Shown in pieces: positions 8,601 through 14,682 of a stretch of 22,799 bases of DNA. The DNA is taken from NCBI GenBank assembly GCA_020635015.1, contig JACKAP010000023.1, forward strand, positions 1 through 22,799, written 5' to 3'. The notes under the pieces were generated by a model, which saw only the letters and a list, made by a program, of their open reading frames with translations, ran no database searches and was not told the DNA's origin. Position numbers and translations under genes: made by a program. This DNA comes from Calditrichia bacterium. Its GTDB lineage: Bacteria; Calditrichota; Calditrichia; RBG-13-44-9; J075. Numbering within the stretch: position 1 is the stretch's first letter; the number at the start of each line of letters is the position of its first letter.

Positions 8601-9209
8601 CAGCCACCAGATGCGCTCATATTCCGAGGCGTGCCGGTACGCATATTCGATCGCCAACTCGGTCTTACCAACTCCCCCGAGCCCGGCAACCACGGCCCTG
8701 GCCCCGTCAGTTTTTGACAGCTTTCTGGCAATAGCCTGCAATTGTGCTTCGCGTCCGGTGAAGTTCGGATTTTTACGAAATGGAATGTCCGCGATCCGAG
8801 GAGATGTTTCTGATCTTTGACGGAATGGTTTTTTTACGACATCCAGGAGTCTCCTGGTGGCGGTTTCTTGATCCAGGTTCCGTAAATCGATATATAAAGA
8901 TTGTGCAGTCTTTAGCGTATTGGGCAATGGTGTATCGTCAAGAAGGCAGGGAATGATACGTTTCCTAAGACTGATCGACGCATTTAGCTCATCACGGGTC
9001 CATCTTGCAATCAGCGACTTTGCCGACCACATTAACAATACGGTATGCGAAGTCTGCAAGGCAGCGCTTATCTCTTCCGGAATTGAATCGTTGGTATTTA
9101 CCTCACGATGATCAATCCAAACTGAAATCCCATTTTGAATCAACTGTTCTGCTAATGGGCGCACAATTTTTTCATCATCCCAGCAGTAACTGATAAAATA
9201 GTCTTTCAT
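5685..9209 (-). CDS. TIR - NB-ARC (STAND NTPase) - 15x TPR protein, putative NLR-like immune sensor
   Basis: The product is 1174 residues in three parts. Residues 1-127 form a TIR domain: FISYCWDD at the start, SVWID near 30, and WTRDEL at 70-75 with E74 in the position of the catalytic glutamate of NAD-cleaving TIRs. Residues about 146-460 form an NB-ARC switch: P-loop GLGGVGKT (176-183), Walker B LLIFDN (250-255), sensor-like IIITSRN (274-280), GDLPLAL (324-330), and an MHD-like IVHRLIQ (451-457). Residues 539-1168 are fifteen 42-residue TPR units of the kinesin-light-chain type (consensus GKYxEAEPLFRRAL, LGxEHPDVATSLNNLA). In known relatives the repeats sense a ligand, the NTPase oligomerises, and TIR destroys NAD+ or makes a signal nucleotide; antiphage defence is the usual role of such STAND proteins. 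The start lacks a Shine-Dalgarno sequence but fits the TIR fold. Confidence 0.9.
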   Translation of the reverse strand: MKDYFISYCWDDEKIVRPLAEQLIQNGISVWIDHREVNTNDSIPEEISAALQTSHTVLLMWSAKSLIARWTRDELNASISLRKRIIPCLLDDTPLPNTLKTAQSLYIDLRNLDQETATRRLLDVVKKPFRQRSETSPRIADIPFRKNPNFTGREAQLQAIARKLSKTDGARAVVAGLGGVGKTELAIEYAYRHASEYERIWWLRSEGMVTLSLDFANLAHELNLPEKDDPDIEIVNQAVIRWLGNNRHWLLIFDNAQELEHVRKYLPKAAKGHIIITSRNFDWGAVADLIDLQEWDRSESIHFLLKRTGRQDAAGADELADMLGDLPLALEQACAYVDTRNIDFTEYKRRFQEERKAILKYGERTRYSDTVAITWEMAFREINNISKVPLLMLNLCAFLAPDPIPLVDLLNEAPNVPRALTAAFANKADFDKMLAPLSHYSLIRIEDDHLIVHRLIQSVTQDRMSKKMQKRIAEAAVTLVADVFPSEAPEEVTQWPRCQSWLSHADATISHAEHHHIRTVQMSYLCNQMGLYLQSRAAYPKAEPLFRRALALNETLLGTEDLYVAANLNNLAELLTDQGKYGEAEPLYRRALEISEAQLGAEHPDVATSLNNLGALLHDQGKYGEAESLYRRALEIREAQLGDEHLDVAQSINNLAELQADQGKYREAEPLFRQALQIYEAQLGDDNPNVATSLNNLASLLQAQGKYNEAELLFRRALEIRDTQLGAEHPDVATSVNNLAGLLQAQGKYSEAEPLFRQALIVREKQLGNEHPEVANSLNNLASVLQYQGKYNEAEPLFRQALIIIEKLVGVEHPDVAASFNNLAVLFQAQGKYREAEPLFRQALQIYETLLGTEHPDVAISLNNLARVLQAQGRYREAAPLFRRALQIDETTYGSGHSAVATDLNNLAALFQTQGKYNKAEPLFRRALQVREAQLGSKHPDVATSLNDLATLLQDQGRYHEAEPLYRRALKIKEKKLGLEHPEVATCLNNLAELLQDLGKYEEAEPLYRRVLAIDESQLGAEHPEVATTLNNLAELLSVQGKYREAEPLFRRALKIYEVQPGTEHPDVAACLNNLAGLLQNQGKYREAEPLFRQALRIDEATYGKDHAEIAIDLNNLAALFQAQGKYDEAESLFRRALQISELQLGVDHPDTNIVRDNLGVLAKKREQKDAEKN
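5706..7595 (-). repeat. Fifteen tandem 126-bp units encoding the TPR array
   Basis: The coding DNA of residues 539-1168 is a head-to-tail series of 126-bp units with recurring blocks such as CCAGGTTGTTTAAACTGGTG and GCCACATCCGGATGCTCAG. No unit carries an insertion or deletion: all are exactly 42 codons. Such an array can gain or lose units by recombination, which would change the length of the sensor surface without breaking the frame. Confidence 0.9.
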
Positions 9210-9248
9210 TGTAATGATAAAAGTCAGAACCGGAGCATATTATTCGTA

Positions 9249-9302
9249 CATGGGGCAAGCACAAGGAACAGTCGGTACCATGCCCATGCTCCTTGCCCCA
9301 TG
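9249..9302. terminator. Inverted repeat between lpdA and the TIR gene
   Basis: CATGGGGCAAG (9249-9259) and its perfect complement (9292-9302) flank a 32-base loop, 27 bases past the lpdA stop. On the minus strand this could fold as the lpdA terminator, but no T-run follows. It may instead be another intergenic palindrome. Confidence 0.4.
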
Positions 9303-9328
9303 CAAAAGTTTCCAAAGCGGTCTACTTC

Positions 9329-10732
9329 TCAAAAATTAATCATATGCCCTTCCAGCCCATGCGCCGCTTCCTTGATCGCTTCGCTGAGGGTGGGGTGGGC
9401 GTGCACGTTGCGGGCGATCTCGTGGGGGGTCAGTTCCCATTGCCGGGCCAGGGTCAGCTCCGGCAGCAGTTCGGTCACATCCGGGCCAATCATGTGGGCG
9501 CCGAGCAGTTCGCCGTATTTCTTGTCGCTGATCAGCTTGACGAAGCCGGTGGGATCGCCCAATCCGTGCGCCTTGCCGTTGGCCTGGAAGGGGAATTTGG
9601 TCACATTGATATCGTAGCCCTTCTCTTTGGCCTGCTTCTCGGTGTAGCCGAAGCTGGCCACCTGGGGCACGCAGTAGGTGGCCCGGGGCATCATGTCGAA
9701 ATCCAGCTCGATGGTCGGGGCGCCGGCGATATGCTCTGCGGCGATGATCCCCATCGCCTCCGCCACGTGGGCCAGCATCAGCTTGGAGGTGACGTCGCCG
9801 ATGGCGAAGATATGGGGCACGTTGGTCTGCATCTTGTTGTTAATGGCGATGGCCTTCTTGTCGGTCAGCTTGACGCCAGCCTTTTCCAGGCCGTAGCCCT
9901 CCACCCGGGGCTGGAAGCCGATCGCCTGCATCACCTTATCCGCCTCCAGCACCTGCTGCTTGCCGTCCGGGGTGGTGACGGTCACCTTCACCTTTTTGCC
10001 GCTGTCTTCGATCTTGTCCACCCGGGTTTTGGTCATGATCTTGACCCCGTGGCGCTTGAACTGCTTCTCCAACTCGGCGGAGACGTCTTCGTCTTCCAGC
10101 GGCACCATGCGGTCAAGGAACTCCACGATGGTCACGTCCACCCCGTAATTGCTCAGCACGTAGGCAAATTCCACCCCGATCGCCCCGGCCCCGGCGATGA
10201 TCATGCTGCCGGGCAGCTTGTCGGTCATGATCTGCTCTTCGTAGGTCACCACGTTCTTGCTCAGCTTCGATCCCGGGATCAGGCGGGTGCTGGCCCCGGC
10301 GGCGATGATGCAGTGCTTGAACTTCAGGGTCTCCTTCTTGCCATCGTTCAGCGCCACTTCCAGGGTGTGCGGATCGGCAAAATTCGCCCAGCCCTCATAC
10401 TCATCGATTTTGTTCTTGCGCATCAGGAAATGTACCCCCTTCACCCGCCCGTCGGCCACCCGGCGGCTGCGCTTGTAGGCTTCGGTATAATCGAAGGAAA
10501 TCTTGCCCTCGACCTTGATGCCGAAGGTCTTGGTCTCGTTTTTGAGAATATGCACCAGCTCGGCATTGCGCAACAGCGCCTTGGAGGGAATGCAGCCCAC
10601 ATTCAGGCACACCCCGCCCCAATATTGTTTCTCTACAATCGCGGTTTTCAATCCCAATTGGCTGGCGCGGATCGCGGCCACATAACCGCCCGGCCCGGCG
10701 CCCAGCACCACAACATCATATGATTTTGACAT
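9329..10732 (-). CDS. lpdA: Dihydrolipoyl dehydrogenase (E3)
   Basis: This cytosolic flavoenzyme reoxidises dihydrolipoyl groups of 2-oxoacid dehydrogenase complexes or of the glycine cleavage system, reducing NAD+. The 467 residues match the usual family length. Visible motifs are the FAD-binding GAGPGGYVAAIRA (11-23), the redox-active pair C42/C47 in GGVCLNVGCIPSKALL, the NAD-binding AGAGAIGVEF near 185-194, the second FAD site IFAIGDV near 313, and the C-terminal dimer-interface pair H446 and E451 in HAHPTLSEA. AAGGA eight bases before the ATG at 10732 supports the start. No E1, E2 or GcvP/GcvT gene is nearby, so it stands alone; two GcvH-like domains occur about 10 kb away but lack the lipoyl lysine and are not expected substrates. 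Confidence 0.96.
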   Translation of the reverse strand: MSKSYDVVVLGAGPGGYVAAIRASQLGLKTAIVEKQYWGGVCLNVGCIPSKALLRNAELVHILKNETKTFGIKVEGKISFDYTEAYKRSRRVADGRVKGVHFLMRKNKIDEYEGWANFADPHTLEVALNDGKKETLKFKHCIIAAGASTRLIPGSKLSKNVVTYEEQIMTDKLPGSMIIAGAGAIGVEFAYVLSNYGVDVTIVEFLDRMVPLEDEDVSAELEKQFKRHGVKIMTKTRVDKIEDSGKKVKVTVTTPDGKQQVLEADKVMQAIGFQPRVEGYGLEKAGVKLTDKKAIAINNKMQTNVPHIFAIGDVTSKLMLAHVAEAMGIIAAEHIAGAPTIELDFDMMPRATYCVPQVASFGYTEKQAKEKGYDINVTKFPFQANGKAHGLGDPTGFVKLISDKKYGELLGAHMIGPDVTELLPELTLARQWELTPHEIARNVHAHPTLSEAIKEAAHGLEGHMINF

Positions 10733-10845
10733 GGTTTTTTCCTTTGATGAACGTTTGGAGTTAGACTTGCTGATAGATTTTTTTGTTCATGGGTTAATGG
10801 GTTGATGGGTTAATGGGAAACTACTTTTACATGAAAATTGAACTT

Positions 10846-10941
10846 ATTGCACGAACCGATTCTCCGGCGGACGGATTCGGATTGACGCTCCGGCGTCATT
10901 CCGAATCCGGCGGAGCCGAGTGAGAAATTTGTTCGTGCAAT
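10846..10941. repeat. Nested long palindrome (MITE/REP-like)
   Basis: The outer arms ATTGCACGAAC/GTTCGTGCAAT pair perfectly (11 bp). Inside, CTCCGGCGG...CGGATTCGGA pairs with TCCGAATCCG...CGGAG. The core TGACGC-TCCG-GCGTCA (10883-10898) is a perfect 6-bp hairpin. The whole 96 bp can fold into one stem with small bulges. Confidence 0.75.
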
Positions 10942-11059
10942 GTGCTATTTTAACCCTGAACCCATTCACCGATCAACCCATTCATCTTGTCAACGCTGCC
11001 GACGCTGTCAAATATACAAGCTTATTCGCAAATTTCCATCCAAATATCGGAAAAGTTCG

Positions 11060-11103
11060 CCAAAACAAAAGGCGCCGGAAATGTGCGGCGCCTTTTGTTT
11101 TGG
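11060..11103. terminator. Strong bidirectional terminator-like hairpin
   Basis: A perfect 18-bp stem (11060-11077 with 11086-11103) surrounds the loop GAAATGTG. The GC core GGCGCCG is flanked by A- and T-tracts within the arms, so both strands end in a T-rich stretch. It lies 416 bp past the stop of the minus-strand membrane protein gene and about 330 bp before lpdA, which it would insulate. Confidence 0.65.
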
Positions 11104-11125
11104 TTAAAAATGAGTTCATGTCTTT

Positions 11126-11402
11126 AGCCCCGGCAGGGGCGTCCCAAGTCAACACCGGCCGCCAGGCCGGTGCTATAAACCCCACCCGCCGATCTGAGCC
11201 CCGGCAGGGGCGGTCCCAAGCCGACGCCGCATCAATGGGCCGATCCCAATACTGATATCAAGCACCTACCGTTCTGCAAAGACACTCCCCAACATGAATG
11301 CCATCACGCCTTGGGACCACCCCTGCCGGGGCTCAAAAATCTTTAACATGACCGTCAGCACCGGCCTGCAGCCGTTGCTGACGTGGGACGCCCTGCGGGC
11401 TT
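11126..11402. repeat. Cluster of REP-like GC-rich palindromes
   Basis: AGCCCCGGCAGGGGC followed by TCCCAAG occurs at 11126-11148 and 11196-11220 and inverted at 11310-11334; a decayed form (GTGGGACGCCCTGCGGGCT) sits near 11383-11401. Between the first two is the perfect hairpin CACCGGCC-GCCA-GGCCGGTG (11153-11172). A further hairpin, GTCAGCA/TGCTGAC, lies at 11354-11382. Elements like these are often spread in trans by REP-associated tyrosine transposases (known biology); none is encoded in this window. Confidence 0.75.
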
Positions 11403-11518
11403 ATTGACCGTCCGTCAAACCAGAGGCCATCATCGCAGGGAAACGAAATGGTGTTGCTACAAAAAGAGATCCATTAACCCATTCACCCTTCCACCCATTA
11501 ACCCATTCACATCTTTTC

Positions 11519-12082
11519 TCACACCGGCCACAGCCACCCAAAGGTTCCGGCAGTCAGCAGAGCATAGATCAGCCCGTCGAAGGTCGACTTCAGGGTGGTC
11601 ATGACGTTGCGTTTGTACCAGATGGTTTCCTGCCACTGGGCCAGGGTGTAGCCGACGAAGGCGGTGCAGCCGGCAAAGCGGAACACTTCCAGGTACTGAT
11701 GGGCGCCCGGTCCCACCGCGCGGCCGGCGATGTAGGCGGCGAAGATGCCCACCACCAGGCAGTAGACGAACCACAGCGCCAACTCCTTGTTCATGCTGGG
11801 CGGTCCGCTCTTCACAAATGTCATCATTGCCACCGGGCCTTTTTTCATCTTTTCGATGAACCCCGGGGTACCCATCTCCTTCATGCTGGAGGCGCGGGGC
11901 ATGGAATAATCGCCGGGAGGAATATTGTAGCGGCGCAAAAATTCCATGATCTTGTCTTCCTCCGGCAGTTTCTGCATGTCCGAGGCATGATAGCCCAGCA
12001 CCATGTGAATCACGGCGCTGGCGATGAACACGAACACTGCCGACACCAGGATCGGCAGCCACAGCGATATAATTGAGACCAT
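11519..12082 (-). CDS. Four-helix membrane protein of unknown function
   Basis: This is a 187-residue integral membrane protein. An upstream in-frame ATG exists at 12154, but AAGGAG six bases before the ATG at 12082 (MVSIISLW) decides for the shorter form. Predicted membrane segments are near residues 7-29, 100-120, 130-150 and 167-185. Between the first and second lies a polar, proline- and methionine-rich loop (about 32-95: IPPGDYSMPRASSMKEMGTP). I cannot name the family; it gives the impression of a conserved uncharacterised inner-membrane protein. It is isolated by the palindrome-rich region downstream and the divergent region upstream, so context offers no functional clue. Confidence 0.75.
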   Translation of the reverse strand: MVSIISLWLPILVSAVFVFIASAVIHMVLGYHASDMQKLPEEDKIMEFLRRYNIPPGDYSMPRASSMKEMGTPGFIEKMKKGPVAMMTFVKSGPPSMNKELALWFVYCLVVGIFAAYIAGRAVGPGAHQYLEVFRFAGCTAFVGYTLAQWQETIWYKRNVMTTLKSTFDGLIYALLTAGTFGWLWPV

Positions 12083-12390
12083 TGCAGGCTCCTTGGTTTT
12101 GTACGACAGAAATATAGCGATCGGGGGGATAATAGGCAAATTCGCTTTTCGCATCAGCAGAGGGCAGAGGGCGGAGGGCCACTGCCATTAAGTTAAAGAG
12201 TTGTTCTCAAGAAGTGGCAGTGGCATTTGAAATTGTTTACAGGGTTGAAAATTCAAACTATAAATATGATTTTTCAAGCTTGCCATTGACTGTATCCTCC
12301 CCGGAAATAAGACGCCATCCTTCAGTTTACGGAACCCTTTGAAAGCGCTGATTTCCTTTGTAAATTAATCCTACAGTATGGGAGGCGAAT
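12083..12390. promoter_or_regulatory. Divergent intergenic region between the membrane protein and the sigma-54 activator gene
   Basis: This 308-bp spacer must hold the promoters of both outward-facing genes. An inverted repeat CCACTGCCA/TGGCAGTGG (12179-12187 with 12215-12223, 27-base loop) surrounds a smaller palindrome, TTCTCAAGAA, at 12205-12214. Either could be an operator. The right part is AT-rich and contains the promoter candidate listed separately. Confidence 0.5.
12339..12366 (+). promoter_or_regulatory. Candidate sigma-70-type promoter of the sigma-54 activator gene
   Basis: TTGAAA (12339-12344) and TAAATT (12361-12366) are 16 bases apart, with TG just before the -10. Transcription would start near 12373, and a GGGAGG ribosome-binding site follows five bases before the ATG at 12391. 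Both hexamers are imperfect. Confidence 0.4.
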
Positions 12391-14103
12391 ATGGAATTTC
12401 CGGATATCTCCCGGGAAGACATCATCGCGCCGGATGGCATTATGGTTGTTGACCGGGATGAAAAGGTGATCGTTTTTAATGAAGCGGCGCAACGGATTAC
12501 TGGTTTTGCTGAGAAGGATATCATTTTTCAATCTTATCAACTGCTGTTCCAAGCATCGCCGGCTGACAGCAGTTATGTGGCAGAAGCCCTGGATGAGGGG
12601 GCATTCTATTCCAACCTGTCGATTGATCTCACCAATGTGCAGGGCCGGGCGTTCAGCGTCCTGGCCTCCATCACCCCGCTGAAGCCGCCGGGAAAACCGA
12701 TTGTCGGCATCGTGCTCATATTTCGTAATACCCAGGAAATGGCGGCCATGGCGCAATCGCTGCGCGAGAAGACCCGGGAGATACTGGATGAGCGCAACCG
12801 CCTGCAAGCGATTTTCAACAGCCGGATCGAAGGCACGTTTACCATTGATAACCAATGGGTCATTACTTCTTTCAATGCCTCTGCCGAGCGGATCACCAGT
12901 TACACCGCCGAAGAGGCGGTGGGCAAACACTGCTGGGAGATTTTCCAGACCAATCTCTGCCGCCATGGCTGTCACATGGAGAACACCATGCAGGAGCACC
13001 TGCCGGTAGCGAATCGCGAGTTGCAAATTACCTGCAAGGATGGCCGGCGGGTGCCGATCCGTTTAAATTCAGCCCCGCTGTTTGATACCGGTGGGGAACA
13101 TATCGGATGCGTGGAGACATTTCAGAATATCAGCGAAATCAAGAACTTGACCTCCCATCTGGAAGAACGCTACCAGTTTGAAAATATTATCGGCCGCAGC
13201 AAGTGCATGCACAAAATTTACGGCTTGATCGAGAACGTCTGCCATACCGATAGTACGGTATTAATTACCGGGGAGAGCGGCACTGGCAAGGAGTTGGTGG
13301 CCAGGGCCATTCACCTGAACGGGGAGCGCAAGATGGCCCCCTTTGTGGCCGTCAATTGCAGCGCATTCGTGGAAACCTTATTGGAAAGCGAATTGTTCGG
13401 TCACGAAAAAGGCGCCTTTACCGGCGCCATCCGCAGCAAACCGGGACGATTTGAACTGGCGCATAAAGGCACGCTTTTTTTAGACGAGATCGGCGATCTG
13501 TCGCCGGCGGTACAGGTAAAGTTATTGCGGGTGCTGGAAACCCGCCAGTTTGAGCGGGTGGGCGGCACCGATCCCATCCATGTGGATGTGCGCATTATTG
13601 CTGCGACCAATAAAGACATGATAGACGAAGTTGACGCCGGGCGCTTCCGGGAAGATCTTTATTACCGGCTCAATGTGATCAATATTCACCTGCCGCCCTT
13701 GCGGGAACGGATGGATGATCTTCCCTTGCTGGTAGAGCACTTCCTCGACAAGTTCCGCAGCAAATTCCAGAAACCGATCAAAGGCATCGCCCCGGCCGCG
13801 TTTCACCTGCTGCAGAAATATCATTGGCCGGGAAATATCCGCGCTCTGGAGAACGCGCTGGAGCACGCTTTTGTGTTGTGTCATGATCCGATTATCCAAA
13901 CCGAGCACCTGCCGGAGCGGCTGTGGATAGGTACGGATCACCCGATCGTGACCGCAAACGGCGATCCGGTGAAGCAGGCTGAAAAAATGCATCTCCAAAG
14001 CACCCTGGATCAATTCGACGGAAACCGCAGCAAGACGGCATCGGCCTTGGGAATCGATAAAAGCACCCTCTGGCGAAAAATGAAGAAGTATGATTTGCTG
14101 TGA
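12391..14103 (+). CDS. PAS-PAS sigma-54-dependent transcriptional activator (bEBP, Fis-type HTH)
   Basis: This 570-residue cytosolic enhancer-binding protein activates sigma-54 RNA polymerase. Two PAS domains come first (about 10-113 and 135-250); there is no REC domain, so it is controlled by ligand or redox state rather than by aspartate phosphorylation. The second PAS has a Cys-rich stretch around HCWEIF...LCRHGC (C181, C190, C194), a motif seen in related anaerobe regulators. The AAA+ domain has Walker A GESGTGKE (294-301), the sigma-54-contacting GAFTGA (341-346), Walker B FLDEIG (363-368) and arginine-finger-region residues in GRFREDLYYRLNV (417-429). A Fis-type helix-turn-helix ends the protein (540-568, NRSKTASALGIDKSTLWRKM). 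The start follows GGGAGG. It stands just upstream of, and co-oriented with, the redox operon, its likely target. Confidence 0.95.
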   Translation: MEFPDISREDIIAPDGIMVVDRDEKVIVFNEAAQRITGFAEKDIIFQSYQLLFQASPADSSYVAEALDEGAFYSNLSIDLTNVQGRAFSVLASITPLKPPGKPIVGIVLIFRNTQEMAAMAQSLREKTREILDERNRLQAIFNSRIEGTFTIDNQWVITSFNASAERITSYTAEEAVGKHCWEIFQTNLCRHGCHMENTMQEHLPVANRELQITCKDGRRVPIRLNSAPLFDTGGEHIGCVETFQNISEIKNLTSHLEERYQFENIIGRSKCMHKIYGLIENVCHTDSTVLITGESGTGKELVARAIHLNGERKMAPFVAVNCSAFVETLLESELFGHEKGAFTGAIRSKPGRFELAHKGTLFLDEIGDLSPAVQVKLLRVLETRQFERVGGTDPIHVDVRIIAATNKDMIDEVDAGRFREDLYYRLNVINIHLPPLRERMDDLPLLVEHFLDKFRSKFQKPIKGIAPAAFHLLQKYHWPGNIRALENALEHAFVLCHDPIIQTEHLPERLWIGTDHPIVTANGDPVKQAEKMHLQSTLDQFDGNRSKTASALGIDKSTLWRKMKKYDLL

Positions 14104-14115
14104 ACCATATGAGCG

Positions 14116-14163
14116 ATTGCATTTTTGCAATGCATTTCTGCAATAGCACTGCAAGAATGCAAT
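14116..14163 (+). promoter_or_regulatory. Putative upstream activator sites for the sigma-54 activator
   Basis: ATTGCATTTTTGCA (14116-14129) and TGCAAGAATGCAAT (14150-14163) form a 14-base inverted repeat with one mismatch. The 20-base centre contains more TGCA/CTGCAA units, so TTGCA-type half-sites occur at least four times in 48 bp. The block lies 64-111 bp upstream of a -24/-12-like element. No T-run follows, so it is a poor terminator. Confidence 0.5.
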
Positions 14164-14226
14164 ATTCTACTCTCCAGGAATTCTTTCCTCTCCCTGTATT
14201 TATTGAAATTATCCCCCTCCCGGATA

Positions 14227-14243
14227 TTGGCATCCTTTTGGTC
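14227..14243 (+). promoter_or_regulatory. Degenerate sigma-54 (-24/-12) promoter candidate for the redox operon
   Basis: TTGGCATCCTTTTGGTC keeps the invariant GG at -24 (14229-14230), but GT replaces GC at the correct 10-base spacing (14241-14242). It stands 35 bases before the first start codon of the operon. The weak -12 makes the call tentative; the neighbouring activator gene and inverted repeats support it. Confidence 0.42.
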
Positions 14244-14277
14244 TCTTTAAAATGTGTATCAAAGCAAAGAGATCGGA

Positions 14278-14658
14278 ATGAAGATTGCCATATCAGCATC
14301 CGAAAATCAATTAGCCGCCTCTATCGAACTCAACTTTGAAAAAGCCCCTTATTACATCCTTATCGATTTAGACCGCCCGGTAGAAGCGGGCTATAAAGTG
14401 GTTCACAATCCCAATGTCCAATCGATGAACAATGCGGGAATTTTAGCGGCGCAGATGTTGATCAACCTCGGCATCGACGTGCTGATCACCGGCTGGTGCG
14501 ATCCCAATGCGCTGCGCGTGTTTCAAAAAGCGAAAATCCCGATCTATCAGGCAACTGCCGGAACGGTGGAAGCAATGGTTTCCATGTTCAAAGCAAAAAA
14601 CTATACCCTGGAAGACTTGCTGAATATGCCGGAAGGCGGTTCTTCGAAATTACCCTAG
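14278..14658 (+). CDS. NifX/NifB-C-terminal-like (dinitrogenase Fe-Mo cofactor biosynthesis family) protein
   Basis: This is a small soluble 126-residue protein of the family that binds Fe-S or Fe-Mo cofactor precursors (PF02579 type). It begins with MKIAISASE, and the typical middle (NNAGILAAQMLINLGIDVLITG) and PIYQATAGTVEAM follow. The ATG at 14278 is preferred to the one at 14254 because family members begin MKIA and a weak GAG lies six bases upstream. Such stand-alone proteins often sit beside anaerobic redox genes and are thought to carry or insert metal clusters. Here it is the first gene of the operon, 24 bp before the iron-sulphur subunit, so help in maturing that subunit is a fair inference. 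No nitrogenase gene is present, so a role in nitrogen fixation is not implied. Confidence 0.85.
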   Translation: MKIAISASENQLAASIELNFEKAPYYILIDLDRPVEAGYKVVHNPNVQSMNNAGILAAQMLINLGIDVLITGWCDPNALRVFQKAKIPIYQATAGTVEAMVSMFKAKNYTLEDLLNMPEGGSSKLP

Positions 14659-14682
14659 TTCTACTTTACAGGAGACTTCCTG

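Larger units (their letters stand above)
10733..11518. other. Gene-free 786-bp region packed with palindromes
   Basis: I see no credible gene here. Left to right it holds: a run of TGGGTTAATGGGTTGATGGG type at about 10788-10817; a nested long hairpin (10846-10941); the inverse repeat run CCCATTCACCGATCAACCC near 10969-10987; a perfect terminator-like stem (11060-11103); a cluster of REP-like GCCCCGGCAGGGGC elements (11126-11402); and another CCCATTAACCCATTCACC run at 11472-11511. The open frames that cross this DNA are by-products of the repeats. Confidence 0.75.

Noticed and set aside
4112..9302. tRNA-Val-bounded integrative island carrying the TIR locus
   Set aside because: The island side is at the 5' end of the tRNA, no duplicate of the tRNA 3' end is visible, and there is no integrase.
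9329..10723. Long 476-codon plus-strand frame opposite lpdA
   Set aside because: It is an antisense shadow caused by codon bias; the minus strand encodes a complete dihydrolipoyl dehydrogenase with all motifs.
10920..11255. Open frame of about 110 codons on the plus strand between lpdA and the membrane protein gene
   Set aside because: It runs through a terminator-like hairpin and REP-like palindromes, has no ribosome-binding site, and its peptide is low-complexity translation of repeats.
12210..12235. Sigma-54 promoter around TGGCAGTGGCATTTG upstream of the activator gene
   Set aside because: The second element does not fall at the required GG-N10-GC spacing; the TGGCA is better explained as an arm of the inverted repeat.
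14116..14163. Rho-independent terminator of the sigma-54 activator gene
   Set aside because: The inverted repeat is AT-rich with a 20-base loop and no following T-run; repeated TGCA half-sites fit protein binding sites better.
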